Part shown: positions 7,884 to 15,775 of the stretch, piece by piece
How positions within the stretch are numbered: the stretch's first letter is position 1
How the letters are laid out: each line of letters starts with the position of its first letter
Assembly: GCA_002168225.1 (NCBI GenBank)
Contig: NHBH01000004.1
Span: 16,789-59,349 of the forward strand
Direction of reading: 5' to 3'
Origin: Micavibrio sp. TMED2
GTDB lineage: Bacteria; Pseudomonadota; Alphaproteobacteria; TMED2
Length of the DNA stretch: 42,561 nucleotides
Notes under the pieces: generated by a model
Database searches by the model: none
What the model was told of the DNA's origin: nothing
Seen by the model: the letters and a program-made list of their open reading frames with translations, nothing else
Program-made: the position numbers and the translations under genes

Positions 7884-8116
7884 CAGAGATGTCCGCCCTG
7901 TTGCCAGTAGTCGGCAACGAAGACCCGCACGGCCGAGGCAAGGCAGCGTTCCGGCGCCTTCTCGGTCGCAATCCGCTCGATCAGCTCGTCAGGTGACATC
8001 GCTTCGCGCTCGGCAATATCGAAGAGGCTCAGCCAGGCAACCGGCTCCAGCCGCAGGCTGGTGCGGCGACCGTTGATCCGGATGCTGCGGGGTTGGCCGA
8101 GCGTCGAGTACGTCAT
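7883..8116 (-). CDS. Ribbon-helix-helix (RHH_4-like) protein, upstream copy
   Basis: A 77-residue protein with SIRINGRRTSLRLEPVAWLS, core RRTSLRLEPVAW, followed by MSPDELIERIATEK and LASAVRVFVADYW. This is the RHH_4 pattern common on alphaproteobacterial plasmids and phages. It is the first gene of a two-gene operon of paralogues. The start at 8116 has GGGGA about nine bases upstream. A 6-bp inverted repeat in its upstream region is a candidate autoregulatory site. Confidence 0.72.
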   Translation of the reverse strand: MTYSTLGQPRSIRINGRRTSLRLEPVAWLSLFDIAEREAMSPDELIERIATEKAPERCLASAVRVFVADYWQQGGHL

Positions 8117-8142
8117 CGGCAGTCGTCCCCACGGTCAGGGCG

Positions 8143-8158
8143 ACATACAACGGTATGT
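8143..8158. promoter_or_regulatory. Inverted repeat ACATAC-N4-GTATGT upstream of the RHH pair
   Basis: A perfect 6-bp dyad with a 4-nt spacer sits in the divergent intergenic region between the RHH operon and the luxR-type gene, 27 bp from the RHH start. It is a plausible operator for one of the flanking regulators. No confident -35/-10 pair was assigned. Confidence 0.4.
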
Positions 8159-8280
8159 ACTACATCAAACAACTTGAAAAATCCGTCCTGCCATGCTTGC
8201 TAGCCGGATTCTAGAAAATTGGTTTCAGTGCAAAAACCACTGGATTCATTGGTTAATTAACAAGAACAATAAGCCTGCCA

Positions 8281-9024
8281 ATGCTGTCACAAGCCTTCGA
8301 CGCGCTCACCGCGGCGCCAAATGACGACGACCTCTTCCCTTTCCTACAAGGCCATGCCGCGGGTCTCGGTTACGCGGATGTGCATTTCGCGGTGTTCGAC
8401 CGGCTGGACGATCCAAAAAACGCCCAGCGTGTGATCCAGACGACACTGCCACAGGCCTATCGGGTCGCCTATCACGCGGCCCGGTTCAATCGTGATGACC
8501 CGACCCTGCGCCGCGCCGCCGTTCAGCAGACACCGTTCGGCTGGTATGACTGCCCCGAGCTCGACCAGGCCCGCGCGCTGCGGCGGGGCCGCAAGCCGGT
8601 CGCCCGCCGGATGCTCGACCTGGCGGCCGCCTATGGCTTCGTCGATGGCATGGTCGTGCCGACCCATATCGTCGGGGCCGACAATATCCGGCAAGTCGGC
8701 ATGGTCAGCCTCTATCGCAGGGCGCCCGGTTGTCCCGATCTGCCTTGCTGGTTCCGGTTCCTGTGCCAGATGCTGCATGAGCAGGCTGTGCCCTGCCCGG
8801 CGGCGGCAGGCGGTACGCGTGCCGATCCGGTGTTGAACGATCGGGTGCGCCATTGCCTGCATTGGGCCGCGCGCGGCAAGAGCCGATCCGAGATCGCCGT
8901 CATTCTCGGGGTCTCCCATGCAACCGTTGACAGCTATGTCCGGGATGCCCTCGACGGGCTCGATGCGGTGAACACCACCCAGGCGGTTGCCAGAGCAATC
9001 CGGGGCGGGCTCATCTTTCCGTAA
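8281..9024 (+). CDS. LuxR-family transcriptional regulator (autoinducer-binding-like domain plus HTH)
   Basis: A 247-residue protein with a LuxR layout. The N-terminal sensor-like domain includes LPQAYRVAYHAARFNRDDP, core W/Y-rich YHAARFNRDDPTLR, and FGWYDCPEL. It is followed by a C-terminal LuxR-type helix-turn-helix (KSRSEIAVILGVSHATVDSYV). The sensor segment resembles acyl-homoserine-lactone-binding domains (the NDP and GW/Y positions). No luxI-type synthase is present in the window, so it would be a LuxR solo answering a host or environmental signal. It is divergent from the RHH operon and lies upstream of the parB-like gene. The upstream 160 bp are AT-rich, including TTAATTAA. The ligand and targets are unknown. 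Confidence 0.78.
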   Translation: MLSQAFDALTAAPNDDDLFPFLQGHAAGLGYADVHFAVFDRLDDPKNAQRVIQTTLPQAYRVAYHAARFNRDDPTLRRAAVQQTPFGWYDCPELDQARALRRGRKPVARRMLDLAAAYGFVDGMVVPTHIVGADNIRQVGMVSLYRRAPGCPDLPCWFRFLCQMLHEQAVPCPAAAGGTRADPVLNDRVRHCLHWAARGKSRSEIAVILGVSHATVDSYVRDALDGLDAVNTTQAVARAIRGGLIFP

Positions 9025-9453
9025 GTCGACAGACGAAGGCCGCGTGCCGCCAGCGGCACCGGGCTCTATTCGCTCCGCCGACCAAGTCACCAGACATGGC
9101 CGGCAGGCTCACCGAATCCGCCCTGCTGCCTGATCGGCCTCAGGCCGGTTTCGGCCATCCGGTGACGATCCCTCACGGTAGAAAACTCCATACGGCGCAG
9201 ACGCGCCTTGGGACCGCCGTCAGACGGCCGTCCGGGGGCAAGGGGCCCTGCCCCTATCCCCTCCGCCACGCAGGGCTACAGCACGGGCAGGACCGCGTCC
9301 GGCGGCAAGGCAGGTGCGCCTCGCGCCTGCCGCAGCCCGACCCTGCCCGCCTGCATAGCGCCCCCCTACCCCGGTCTCGGCGACGGCCAAGGGTTGCAGC
9401 AGCAGCTGCACGCCCTCTGGCGTGATTTTCAAAAAGAGAAGGAGACCAAGACC
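9025..9453 (+). other. GC-rich leader upstream of the parB-like gene, with hairpins
   Basis: This 429-bp stretch has no convincing gene. It contains a strong potential hairpin at 9309-9331 (10-bp arms with one G-U type pair, 3-nt loop) and a CCCC/GGGG-rich self-complementary stretch around 9236-9258. It ends in the ribosome site of the parB-like gene. A long structured 5' leader or attenuator is possible but unproven. Confidence 0.4.
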
Positions 9454-11319
9454 ATGACCACCATGACCACCATCACCGACCTGCCACTGGCGAAGCTGGT
9501 GCCGGGCAAACGCAATGTGCGCAAGACCGCAACCGGCAGCCTCGACGCGCTGATCGCCAGCATCCGCGCCCATGGGCTGATCCAGAACCTGACCGTGCGC
9601 CCGGTGCTTAACAAGAAGGGCAGCCCCACGGGCCGCTATGAAGTGATCGCCGGGAACCGGCGGCTGGCTGCGCTCAAGGCACTGGCCGAGGCGGGCGAGA
9701 TCGCATCCAACACCGCCCTGCCCTGCCATGTGCTCGACACCGGCGACGATACCGAAATCGGTCTTGCCGAAAACACCATCCGCGAGGCTATGCACCCCGC
9801 CGACCAGTTCGAGGCGTTTCACGCCATGGCCGAGGCCGGAACCGGCATCGAGGATATCGCCGCGCGCTTTGGCGTGACCGCCCTGTTCGTGCGCCAACGC
9901 CTGAAACTCGCACGGGTCAGCCCGGTGCTGTTCGAGGCTTATCGGCAAGGCGAGATGACCCTCGATCATCTGATGGCCTTCACCATCACGCAAGACCATG
10001 CCGAGCAGGAGAAGGTCTGGAACGCCCTGCCCAACTGGAACCGGCACCCCGGCACCATTCGCCGCGCGCTCACCATGGAAGCGATCCCGAGCGACGACCG
10101 GCGCGTCTGCCTGATCGGGTTGGAAACTTACGAGGCAGCAGGCGGCACCGTGCAGCGCGACCTGTTCGACAGCGCGGAAGGCGGATACCTGACCGATCCG
10201 GCCCTGCTCGACCGGCTGGTCGCCGAACGCCTTGAGACCGAGGCCGAGCGGCTGACTACCGAGGGCTGGGCATGGACGCGCGTCGTGCCCGATCTGGACC
10301 ATCGGGCCTTTGACGGGCTGGTGCGCAGCTATCCAGCGCAAATGGACCTGTCCGAGGAAGATCAGGCAGCGCTCGACACCGCCATCGAAGCCTATGACAC
10401 CCTTGCCGAGCAACATGACGAAACCCCGGACGAGCCCGAGATAGCGGCAGAAATCGACCGACTGTCCGACGAGATCGACCGGCTCACCGCCCTGCAACAG
10501 GTCTGGACCGACCAGATCAAGGCATCCCATGGCTGCCTCATCGGCATCCATTGGGATGGAACGCTCCGCATCGAGGCGGGTTGGCGCGAGCGACATGAAA
10601 CCCCTGCCCCGGCAAATGATGGCGAGCCGGAGACCGACACCGGCGACGAGGCCCCTGCCCCGTCCCGCAAGCTGTCGCCCAAGCTGACGGCAGAACTGAT
10701 TGCCCATCGGACCGCCGCTCTGCGGGCCGAGGTGATGCAGCGCCCGGACATCGCGCTGGTGCTGACCGTCCACAAGCTGGCCCTGCAGCACTTCTATCGG
10801 GACGGGCTGACCAGCAGCCTCGATCTGCGCGGCGCGAGTGAGGACCTCACCCGCCATGGCGATACCCTGAGCGACAACCCCGGTACGGGTGCCATGGCGG
10901 AAGCACAGGGCCGCTGGCAACTGCGTCTGCCAAGCGAGGCCAGCGATCTGTGGGATCGGTTGCTCGGCTATGCCGATACCGATCTCATGAACCTGTTGGC
11001 CTTCCTCACGGCGACCAGTCTCGAACCAGCCTTCGAGAGCAGCCGGTCGAAGCGCCATGCCGATCAACTGGCCGAAACCCTCGACCTAGACATGACCCGC
11101 TACTGGCGGGCCACCCCGGAGACATTCTTCGGCAAGGTCACCAAATCCACGATCCTCGACGCGGTGCGCGAAAGCGTCTCCGAGGCCGCCGCCGAGAACC
11201 TCGCCAGCCTCAAGAAGGACGCGCTGATCGACCATGCCACGGCGCGCATGGCCGAGACCGACTGGCTGCCGGACGCGCTGCGGCGACCGGCGGACCCGGA
11301 CACAGCCCTTGCGGCCTGA
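9454..11319 (+). CDS. Large ParB/RepB-like partition or regulatory protein
   Basis: A 621-residue protein with a ParB N-terminal domain: DLPLAKLVPGKRNVRKT, core LVPGKRNVRK, then YEVIAGNRRLAALKAL (box I-like) and GLAENTIREAMHPADQFEAF (box II-like). A KorB/ParB-type helix-turn-helix follows (GIEDIAARFGVTALFVRQRL). The long acidic C-terminal half has no recognised motif and includes a charged linker (ETDTGDEAPAPS). Plasmid ParB-like proteins bind centromere sites or act as nucleases or regulators; this large type recurs on alphaproteobacterial plasmids. I start at 9454 because GAGAAGGAG lies about nine bases upstream, which trims an 82-residue unlikely extension. It is not next to parA, which lies 4.5 kb away with its own small RHH partner. 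A strong terminator follows. Confidence 0.82.
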   Translation: MTTMTTITDLPLAKLVPGKRNVRKTATGSLDALIASIRAHGLIQNLTVRPVLNKKGSPTGRYEVIAGNRRLAALKALAEAGEIASNTALPCHVLDTGDDTEIGLAENTIREAMHPADQFEAFHAMAEAGTGIEDIAARFGVTALFVRQRLKLARVSPVLFEAYRQGEMTLDHLMAFTITQDHAEQEKVWNALPNWNRHPGTIRRALTMEAIPSDDRRVCLIGLETYEAAGGTVQRDLFDSAEGGYLTDPALLDRLVAERLETEAERLTTEGWAWTRVVPDLDHRAFDGLVRSYPAQMDLSEEDQAALDTAIEAYDTLAEQHDETPDEPEIAAEIDRLSDEIDRLTALQQVWTDQIKASHGCLIGIHWDGTLRIEAGWRERHETPAPANDGEPETDTGDEAPAPSRKLSPKLTAELIAHRTAALRAEVMQRPDIALVLTVHKLALQHFYRDGLTSSLDLRGASEDLTRHGDTLSDNPGTGAMAEAQGRWQLRLPSEASDLWDRLLGYADTDLMNLLAFLTATSLEPAFESSRSKRHADQLAETLDLDMTRYWRATPETFFGKVTKSTILDAVRESVSEAAAENLASLKKDALIDHATARMAETDWLPDALRRPADPDTALAA

Positions 11320-11328
11320 TCCGAGACA

Positions 11329-11355
11329 GGGCGGCGCGTCAGCGCCGCCCTTTTC
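11329..11355 (+). terminator. Rho-independent terminator after the parB-like gene
   Basis: The perfect 9-bp stem GGGCGGCGC / GCGCCGCCC with loop GTCA is followed by TTTT. It lies ten bases past the stop codon. Confidence 0.88.
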
Positions 11356-11417
11356 TATAAGGCGCTGACAGCGCGCAAAATTTTTCTGGCCCTCACGGGC
11401 CAGCCTGCTTTCAACGT

Positions 11418-11445
11418 GATGTCTTTTTGATATCTGGTCGATATC
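11418..11445. repeat. GATATC array B (3 units, 11-bp period)
   Basis: GATGTC (11418), GATATC (11429) and GATATC (11440) start exactly 11 bp apart. The array lies between two converging genes, the parB-like gene and the RES toxin gene, and overlaps the toxin stop codon. It therefore cannot be a promoter operator for either. Confidence 0.82.
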
Positions 11446-12103
11446 ACCTCATCTCACCGCAATGAACCTGACCACGCTCTGGCACCACAAGCCGGTAGTG
11501 CCGACCCTGCAGCACGTCGAGCACCCTTGTCGGACGATAGGCCACCCAGTTCGTGCCCCCGGCATGGCGCACGCTGTCATAGACGATACCGGCATGCGGT
11601 CCGGCGCGCACCGTGCGACCGAAGCTCTGGGCCGTCGGGTAACTGGCTGGGTCAGGATCATGGAGTTCCGGATATGCGCCCCGGATATCGACGAAATCAC
11701 CGGTCAGCGCTGCCGTGTATTCCCGCAGCTCTTCGGTCTTTTGCTGCAGCGCGCTCTCCGCGATCTCGCGGCGGATGCCATTGGCAACCTCGACCACGGC
11801 AGTCTCGATTTGATTGGCGGCATACCACGCCCCGAGCGCAGCATCGGCAAAGCGCGTCCCCTGTGGGGCACCATGCAGGAAGGACGCCATCACCACGCTG
11901 GCATTGGGACGACCATAGACCCATTCAGCCTGCGACAACCGTTTCCCCCGGGCCGCCACGAGCCGGTCATTGGTCCAGCCTTCGAGTTCCAGGACCGGCG
12001 CCAGATCAGCGGGCTGCGTAACGGCCTCAAAGGCATTGATAGGGGGAAAGCGTGACGGGATGAGCCGATGGGTTCGTTCCGGTGCCGTCGCAAGACGCGT
12101 CAC
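11444..12103 (-). CDS. RES-domain NAD+-degrading toxin
   Basis: A 219-residue RES-family protein, the toxin of RES-Xre (type II) systems. Known members are NAD+ phosphorylases or hydrolases that stop growth by draining NAD+. Recognisable blocks are THRLIPSRFPPINAFEAV (conserved arginine), ASFLHGAPQGTRFAD, LGAWYAANQIETAVVEV, core AWYAANQIETA, and VYDSVRHAGGTNWVAYRP, core SVRHAGGTNW (conserved serine region). It starts with GTG in a GTGA overlap with the antitoxin stop, so translation is coupled. The length is normal and no damage is visible. It should act as an addiction toxin for the plasmid. Confidence 0.88.
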   Translation of the reverse strand: MTRLATAPERTHRLIPSRFPPINAFEAVTQPADLAPVLELEGWTNDRLVAARGKRLSQAEWVYGRPNASVVMASFLHGAPQGTRFADAALGAWYAANQIETAVVEVANGIRREIAESALQQKTEELREYTAALTGDFVDIRGAYPELHDPDPASYPTAQSFGRTVRAGPHAGIVYDSVRHAGGTNWVAYRPTRVLDVLQGRHYRLVVPERGQVHCGEMR

Positions 12104-12609
12104 GAGAAGACGATATCCTGCACGTGGACCGGCTCGAAATCAGCGTCCTTGCCGGGCCCACCCCGCAGCCCGCCGCGCCACGCATCAAGATAGCGGCGCA
12201 CGGTCAGGATACCATCGAGGCCACCCCCGATCATCACCTCGATCGGTGCCTGACCACCAAACACCTCGCCACGATGCGGGCCCTTGAGCCAGGTCATCGC
12301 TTCGGCCTCGATCGGGAACAGAATGCCGAGGGCCTTGTGAATGCCCAACACACCGGAAATCCGGGTCAGAGTATCCAACGGCAAAGACAGGGGCTCTTCT
12401 TCTCGCGCCTTCTTGACCCATTGATGATAGGTAGAGGGTGCCGGTTCGCCCAAGAGCTCGATCCGATCCTGGGTCGCAATGCCATACCGCTCGGCAATCG
12501 CGAGGAAGCTGCGCAGGCCCGGCCCGCTGACGCGACGGCGCGCGGTCGGATCGATGCGCTGTTGCACGGGCATGGCACCCGGCTCGGTTGGAAGCTGAAG
12601 AATGTTCAT
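12100..12609 (-). CDS. Xre/MbcA/ParS-type antitoxin (DUF2384) of the RES system
   Basis: A 169-residue antitoxin. The N-terminal half is helical and Xre-like (GPGLRSFLAIAERYGIATQ). The C-terminus carries the DUF2384 toxin-binding motif, seen as FGGQAPIEVMIGGGLDGILT and RRYLDAWRGG. Family members bind and block the RES toxin and repress their own promoter as a complex. The start at 12609 has GGAG upstream; ATG at 12645 would lie between promoter and ribosome site. The start is about 25 bases from a clear promoter/operator. Confidence 0.86.
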   Translation of the reverse strand: MNILQLPTEPGAMPVQQRIDPTARRRVSGPGLRSFLAIAERYGIATQDRIELLGEPAPSTYHQWVKKAREEEPLSLPLDTLTRISGVLGIHKALGILFPIEAEAMTWLKGPHRGEVFGGQAPIEVMIGGGLDGILTVRRYLDAWRGGLRGGPGKDADFEPVHVQDIVFS

Positions 12610-12633
12610 GGGCGGTCTCCGTCTGTATATAGA

Positions 12634-12662
12634 GATATAGTCCAAATATGGACTTTTTGCAA
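12634..12662 (-). promoter_or_regulatory. Promoter/operator of the RES-Xre operon
   Basis: On the minus strand, -35 TTGCAA (12657-12662) and -10 TATATC (12634-12639) are 17 nt apart. A perfect dyad AGTCCA-AATA-TGGACT (12639-12654) fills the spacer and touches the -10, a classic repressor site. The architecture closely parallels the AbiE promoter at 7491-7528. Confidence 0.75.
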
Positions 12663-12710
12663 GATGTGACCCTGAAAGCCCCGTAACCGTGCGGTTGTCG
12701 GATCAGTGGT

Positions 12711-12749
12711 GACATCGATCCGATGTCTATATGATATCTCATCGATATC
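12711..12749. repeat. GATATC array C (4 units, 11-bp period)
   Basis: GACATC (12711), GATGTC (12722), GATATC (12733) and GATATC (12744) start exactly 11 bp apart. The array lies between the RES-Xre promoter and the divergent gene starting at 12847. Confidence 0.82.
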
Positions 12750-12846
12750 TATGCAGATGGCGCGGGACAGCTCTGCCACGTCGACGCGCGGTGCTTTCGT
12801 GGCGGCAGCGCATCCTCAACGGATCGATTTCGTTGGGGAATTTTCC

Positions 12847-13344
12847 ATGGTCACCAAACCGCAAATGTTTATCGCAATGCCGACACGGCTGTCCTGGATC
12901 TATGATGAGGACCGACCGATCGGTCACCCACGACTGACCCTGACAACGGTCGATCACGACCTGCCCGGCGATCCGGTGACGATCCCCATCACCCCACGCG
13001 CCGTGTATCAACTGGCCAGTGAGCATCTCCCCGCCGAAGCTGGTGACGCGTTGCTGCAGAGCATCGCGGCCAATCGCTCAGCCGAGGGCTTCACCATCGA
13101 TTTATCATTCCCGGCCTCGAAACCACTGCAGATCACCTATGGCTTCGACGGCGCGCCGGTCGCGCAATTCCGGAGCCTTGCCCCGACCGACCCGCGCGTC
13201 AGTACCGACGCCCTCGCTGCGGCACAGGCAATCGCTGATAGCAACAGGCCCCCTGCCCTCAACAAGGACTGGCTCAGCTATATGCGCGGGCGTGAAACCC
13301 GCCGCCAGCAACCAGACGCAGCACCGCTCAAACCAACCCGCTAG
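12847..13344 (+). CDS. Hypothetical plasmid protein
   Basis: A 165-residue protein not matched to a known family. It begins MVTKPQMFIAMPTRLSWIYD and contains PRLTLTTVDHDLPGDPVTIP. A mixed strand-rich core follows, and the C-terminus is basic (YMRGRETRRQQ). I start at 12847, where GGGGA lies about eight bases upstream. The frame is also open back to 12706, but that extension would be encoded by array C. It sits in the maintenance core, converging with the gene at 13406. Confidence 0.6.
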   Translation: MVTKPQMFIAMPTRLSWIYDEDRPIGHPRLTLTTVDHDLPGDPVTIPITPRAVYQLASEHLPAEAGDALLQSIAANRSAEGFTIDLSFPASKPLQITYGFDGAPVAQFRSLAPTDPRVSTDALAAAQAIADSNRPPALNKDWLSYMRGRETRRQQPDAAPLKPTR

Positions 13345-13354
13345 AGGTCAGTTC

Positions 13355-13404
13355 GGTATCACCAAGATATCACATAGATATCTTTGTTGTGCCACGCCGA
13401 TATC
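13355..13404. repeat. GATATC array D (4 recognisable units in an 11-bp frame)
   Basis: GGTATC (13355), GATATC (13366), GATATC (13377) and GATATC (13399) occur; the last is 22 bp from the third, so one unit (13388) has decayed while the phase is kept. The array fills the gap between two converging genes, where no promoter is needed. Confidence 0.82.
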
Positions 13405-13405
13405 T

Positions 13406-13696
13406 CTAGCCGGGTTCCTGTGTCGGAGCCTTGCGCTTGCGCCGCCTTGCCAGCCAGGCATCGAGGCGTCCCGCCTCCCCAAGCAGCGATATTTCCGCAT
13501 CCACCTTGCCGATCTGATCGATATCGATCCGCTGATCGGTCTCCTGCGCGATCTGGTTCTCATAGGACGCCACCCGGCACAGCCGGTCCACGGCATAATG
13601 CGACGGTCGCATCTGTGCCCGCTGCGCTGCCTCGCGCACCGCATCGGCATCCTCCGGCCCGATCTCCAGATGCAGCATGACCCGACGAACCATCAT
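13406..13696 (-). CDS. Hypothetical small protein, possibly DNA-binding
   Basis: A 96-residue protein beginning MMVRRVMLHLEIGPEDADAV, a strand followed by helices, with MRPSHYAVDRLCRVASYENQ and a basic C-terminus (WLARRRKRK). The first 45 residues could form a ribbon-helix-helix-like fold, but this is a guess. The ribosome site GGGGAGGGG lies directly upstream of two adjacent ATG codons (13696 and 13693). Lone GATATC copies occur in it (13520) and just upstream (13723). Confidence 0.6.
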   Translation of the reverse strand: MMVRRVMLHLEIGPEDADAVREAAQRAQMRPSHYAVDRLCRVASYENQIAQETDQRIDIDQIGKVDAEISLLGEAGRLDAWLARRRKRKAPTQEPG

Positions 13697-14226
13697 CCCC
13701 TCCCCGGCAATATTGCCAGCCCGATATCCCGTCCAACACGCTGATTATACGTCATTTATACATATTTACCAAAGACTTGCCGTCTCGGCGCATGTCCCTG
13801 TAGGAACCCCGTTGCATCACAGAACCTTGGGCGGACCGTCGGCACAGGCGTCCTCATGGCCAAGGGGATCGGTTGGTCCATCCTCGCCCCGCCGAGAGAC
13901 ATAAGCCTCGATTGCAGCCCCCTGCCCGTCTCCTGCTGCCTGACTGACGGTCCGGTGCAGCCCGATAAAAACCGGCATGGCCTGGCGAAGCCGCTCTGAC
14001 CCATGGCGTTAAGCTGATGGCGGCAGCGTGACGATCAACGGGGATTTTCCCCGGCCGTGTCGGCCTTCCTCGCGCTGCCAAAATCCCCGTTCCCCGGCTC
14101 AACGCCGGTGATCGCCCCGCCTTGTTCCGCCATCTGTCGCAACACCATTCGAGCGGCCCCGCCGGCCACGGCCGGTGATCGTCGCACCCGACAAACACGA
14201 CAGCCAACCTTCCAAGGAGACAGAAC
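13697..14226. other. Intergenic region of 530 bp before the DUF736 gene
   Basis: No convincing gene is visible on either strand. The first 80 bp are AT-rich (around 13740-13775) and may hold a promoter for the minus-strand gene. The rest is GC-rich and resembles the leader of the parB-like gene in composition. AGGAG at about 14214 serves the DUF736 start. A lone GATATC lies at 13723. Confidence 0.4.
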
Positions 14227-14517
14227 ATGGCAATCATCGGTATCTTCAACGCCCGCGGCGACCAGTTTCAGGGCACCGTCCGCACCGTCACCCTCGACGC
14301 CGAGGTCGCCTTCGTGCCGACCGAGAAAGCCTCCGACAGCGCGCCCGAGTTCCGGGCCATGGCGGGCAATGCCGAAATCGGCGCGGCCTGGCGTAAGCGC
14401 TCGCAATCCGGCAACGACTATCTGCTGGTCAAGCTGGACGATCCGTCCTTCGACAAGCCGGTCGTGGCCCGGCTGGTCGATACGAAAGACGGCTGGCGGC
14501 TCCTCTGGAGCCGCTGA
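14227..14517 (+). CDS. DUF736 family protein
   Basis: A 96-residue protein starting MAIIGIFNARGDQFQGTVRT, the signature of DUF736, with a charged middle and KLDDPSFDKPVVARLVDTK near the end. DUF736 proteins are small, strand-rich and nearly always encoded on alphaproteobacterial plasmids or integrative elements close to replication and transfer genes. Their function is unknown. AGGAG lies about eight bases before the start. The gene stands alone between a long leader and array E. Confidence 0.88.
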   Translation: MAIIGIFNARGDQFQGTVRTVTLDAEVAFVPTEKASDSAPEFRAMAGNAEIGAAWRKRSQSGNDYLLVKLDDPSFDKPVVARLVDTKDGWRLLWSR

Positions 14518-14566
14518 GGCCAAATATCAGGAGGACCATAGCCCACAAAATCCGGTTGCATACACT

Positions 14567-14616
14567 GACATCCATCGCATATCGAGTCGATATTATTTTG
14601 ATATCTCTGCGATATC
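14567..14616. repeat. GATATC array E (5 units, 11-bp period)
   Basis: GACATC (14567), CATATC (14578), GATATT (14589), GATATC (14600) and GATATC (14611) start exactly 11 bp apart. The last two units overlap the promoter of the downstream DUF3800 gene. Confidence 0.84.
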
Positions 14617-14625
14617 ACGTATATA
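14598..14625 (+). promoter_or_regulatory. Promoter of the second DUF3800 gene, probably giving a leaderless mRNA
   Basis: TTGATA (14598-14603) and TATATA (14620-14625) are 16 nt apart. The ATG is at 14632, only six bases after the -10, and there is no ribosome site. Transcription would start at or near the start codon. Two GATATC units lie within the promoter, so a protein binding the array would cover it. Confidence 0.55.
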
Positions 14626-14631
14626 AGCACT

Positions 14632-15756
14632 ATGTTTATCTACGCTGATGAGACGGGCCACTCCGGTCGGAATATTTTTAGTGAACCGCCGCTTTACAGG
14701 ATCGGCGCGCTATTGAGTGTTGCCGATGCTGAGAAAGCCCTAGAGCCCATAGTCTTGCCACTGGCACGGGCCGAAGAAGATGGACGCCTACACGCCAACA
14801 ATCTTGGCCCCGCTCGCGTGGCAGCTTTGCTGCCCAACATTCTCGACGCTCTCGACTCCTCGGGTCCTTGGCGCTTCCTCCTTGGCGAGATCGAAAAAGA
14901 TTATGTAGCAACGACCAAGTTCGTAGATACGGTGTTCGACAGCGGCGAAAACGCTGCTGTCCCGCAGCAATGGTACAATCTCCGCCTGTTCCGACATTCG
15001 CTTTGTCTTGCTGTCGATGGCGCTATGCGCGAGCGGCATCGGGAGGCCTTCTGGCAGGCTTACTTGGAAGACGATATCACTGGCATATCTAGCGTTGCCG
15101 AGAAGGTAGGCGTTTTTGCCCGCACCCGTGTGCGAGACCCGCGACTGCGCGAGGTCATGAGAGATGGGATCGCTTATCTTCGACGCCACCCGGAGGACTT
15201 CACCCTGTCGGCATCCCGCGGTAGGCGATCATATCAGGGCCATACCCCAAACATCATCGCCTTCAGCTTCATTTTCGATGCCGTTCACCAGTTCGTGGAC
15301 GAGACCGGAAGTCAGCCAAAAGCGTTCATTCATGATCGGCAGCAGGAGTTCGGCACTTCAATGAGAGAATGGGCGAAGCTCTTCGGCCATATTCGGCGCG
15401 AAGATCATCGCGGCTTGGCTAAAATAGAAGTGGTCGATTACCGCCTTCCAAACTTGTCTCTACCTAGCTCCAAGGACAATGCAGCCCTACAGGCCGTCGA
15501 TCTGCTACTCTGGACCTTGACTCGCGATGATGCGGTCTTGGGCCCATGTCGCCATCGGCTTGAAGCGCAAATCGATCCTTATTCCATCTCTCGCGGCACT
15601 TCGAAGACAATCGTCAACGAGGGTATAGCGCACGCAAAACGGCCAATGAGCAAAGAGGCACTGGAGCGTGGCAGGGTCATCCTCGCTAAGTGGGAGGATG
15701 ACCGGCAGCAACGGATACGGGAGCGAAGATCCGTGGTGGCAACCCCCGCGCAGTAA
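14632..15756 (+). CDS. DUF3800 domain-containing protein (copy 2)
   Basis: A 374-residue protein starting MFIYADETGHSGRNIF, the DUF3800 opening acidic motif. Further blocks shared with the copy at 4231-5352 are HANNLG, VFDSGENAAV, FIHDRQQEFG and LQAVDLLLWTL. Spacing and length are almost the same but overall identity looks low, so the two diverged long ago. The fold is predicted RNase H-like; substrate and role are unknown. It lies in the maintenance core between arrays E and F, and appears to be transcribed from a promoter inside array E without a leader. Confidence 0.78.
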   Translation: MFIYADETGHSGRNIFSEPPLYRIGALLSVADAEKALEPIVLPLARAEEDGRLHANNLGPARVAALLPNILDALDSSGPWRFLLGEIEKDYVATTKFVDTVFDSGENAAVPQQWYNLRLFRHSLCLAVDGAMRERHREAFWQAYLEDDITGISSVAEKVGVFARTRVRDPRLREVMRDGIAYLRRHPEDFTLSASRGRRSYQGHTPNIIAFSFIFDAVHQFVDETGSQPKAFIHDRQQEFGTSMREWAKLFGHIRREDHRGLAKIEVVDYRLPNLSLPSSKDNAALQAVDLLLWTLTRDDAVLGPCRHRLEAQIDPYSISRGTSKTIVNEGIAHAKRPMSKEALERGRVILAKWEDDRQQRIRERRSVVATPAQ

Positions 15757-15775
15757 GTTTGTCACACGGCCTTGC

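Noticed and set aside
9220..11067. A 615-codon minus-strand open frame opposite the parB-like gene
   Set aside because: It has no recognisable motifs or ribosome site and mirrors the GC-rich codons of the real plus-strand gene.
13520..13728. Lone GATATC copies at 13520 and 13723
   Set aside because: No neighbours at 11-bp steps, so they do not qualify as arrays.
15073..15089. GATATC (15073) and CATATC (15084), 11 bp apart, inside the second DUF3800 gene
   Set aside because: Only two units and within coding sequence; could be chance, so not counted as an array.
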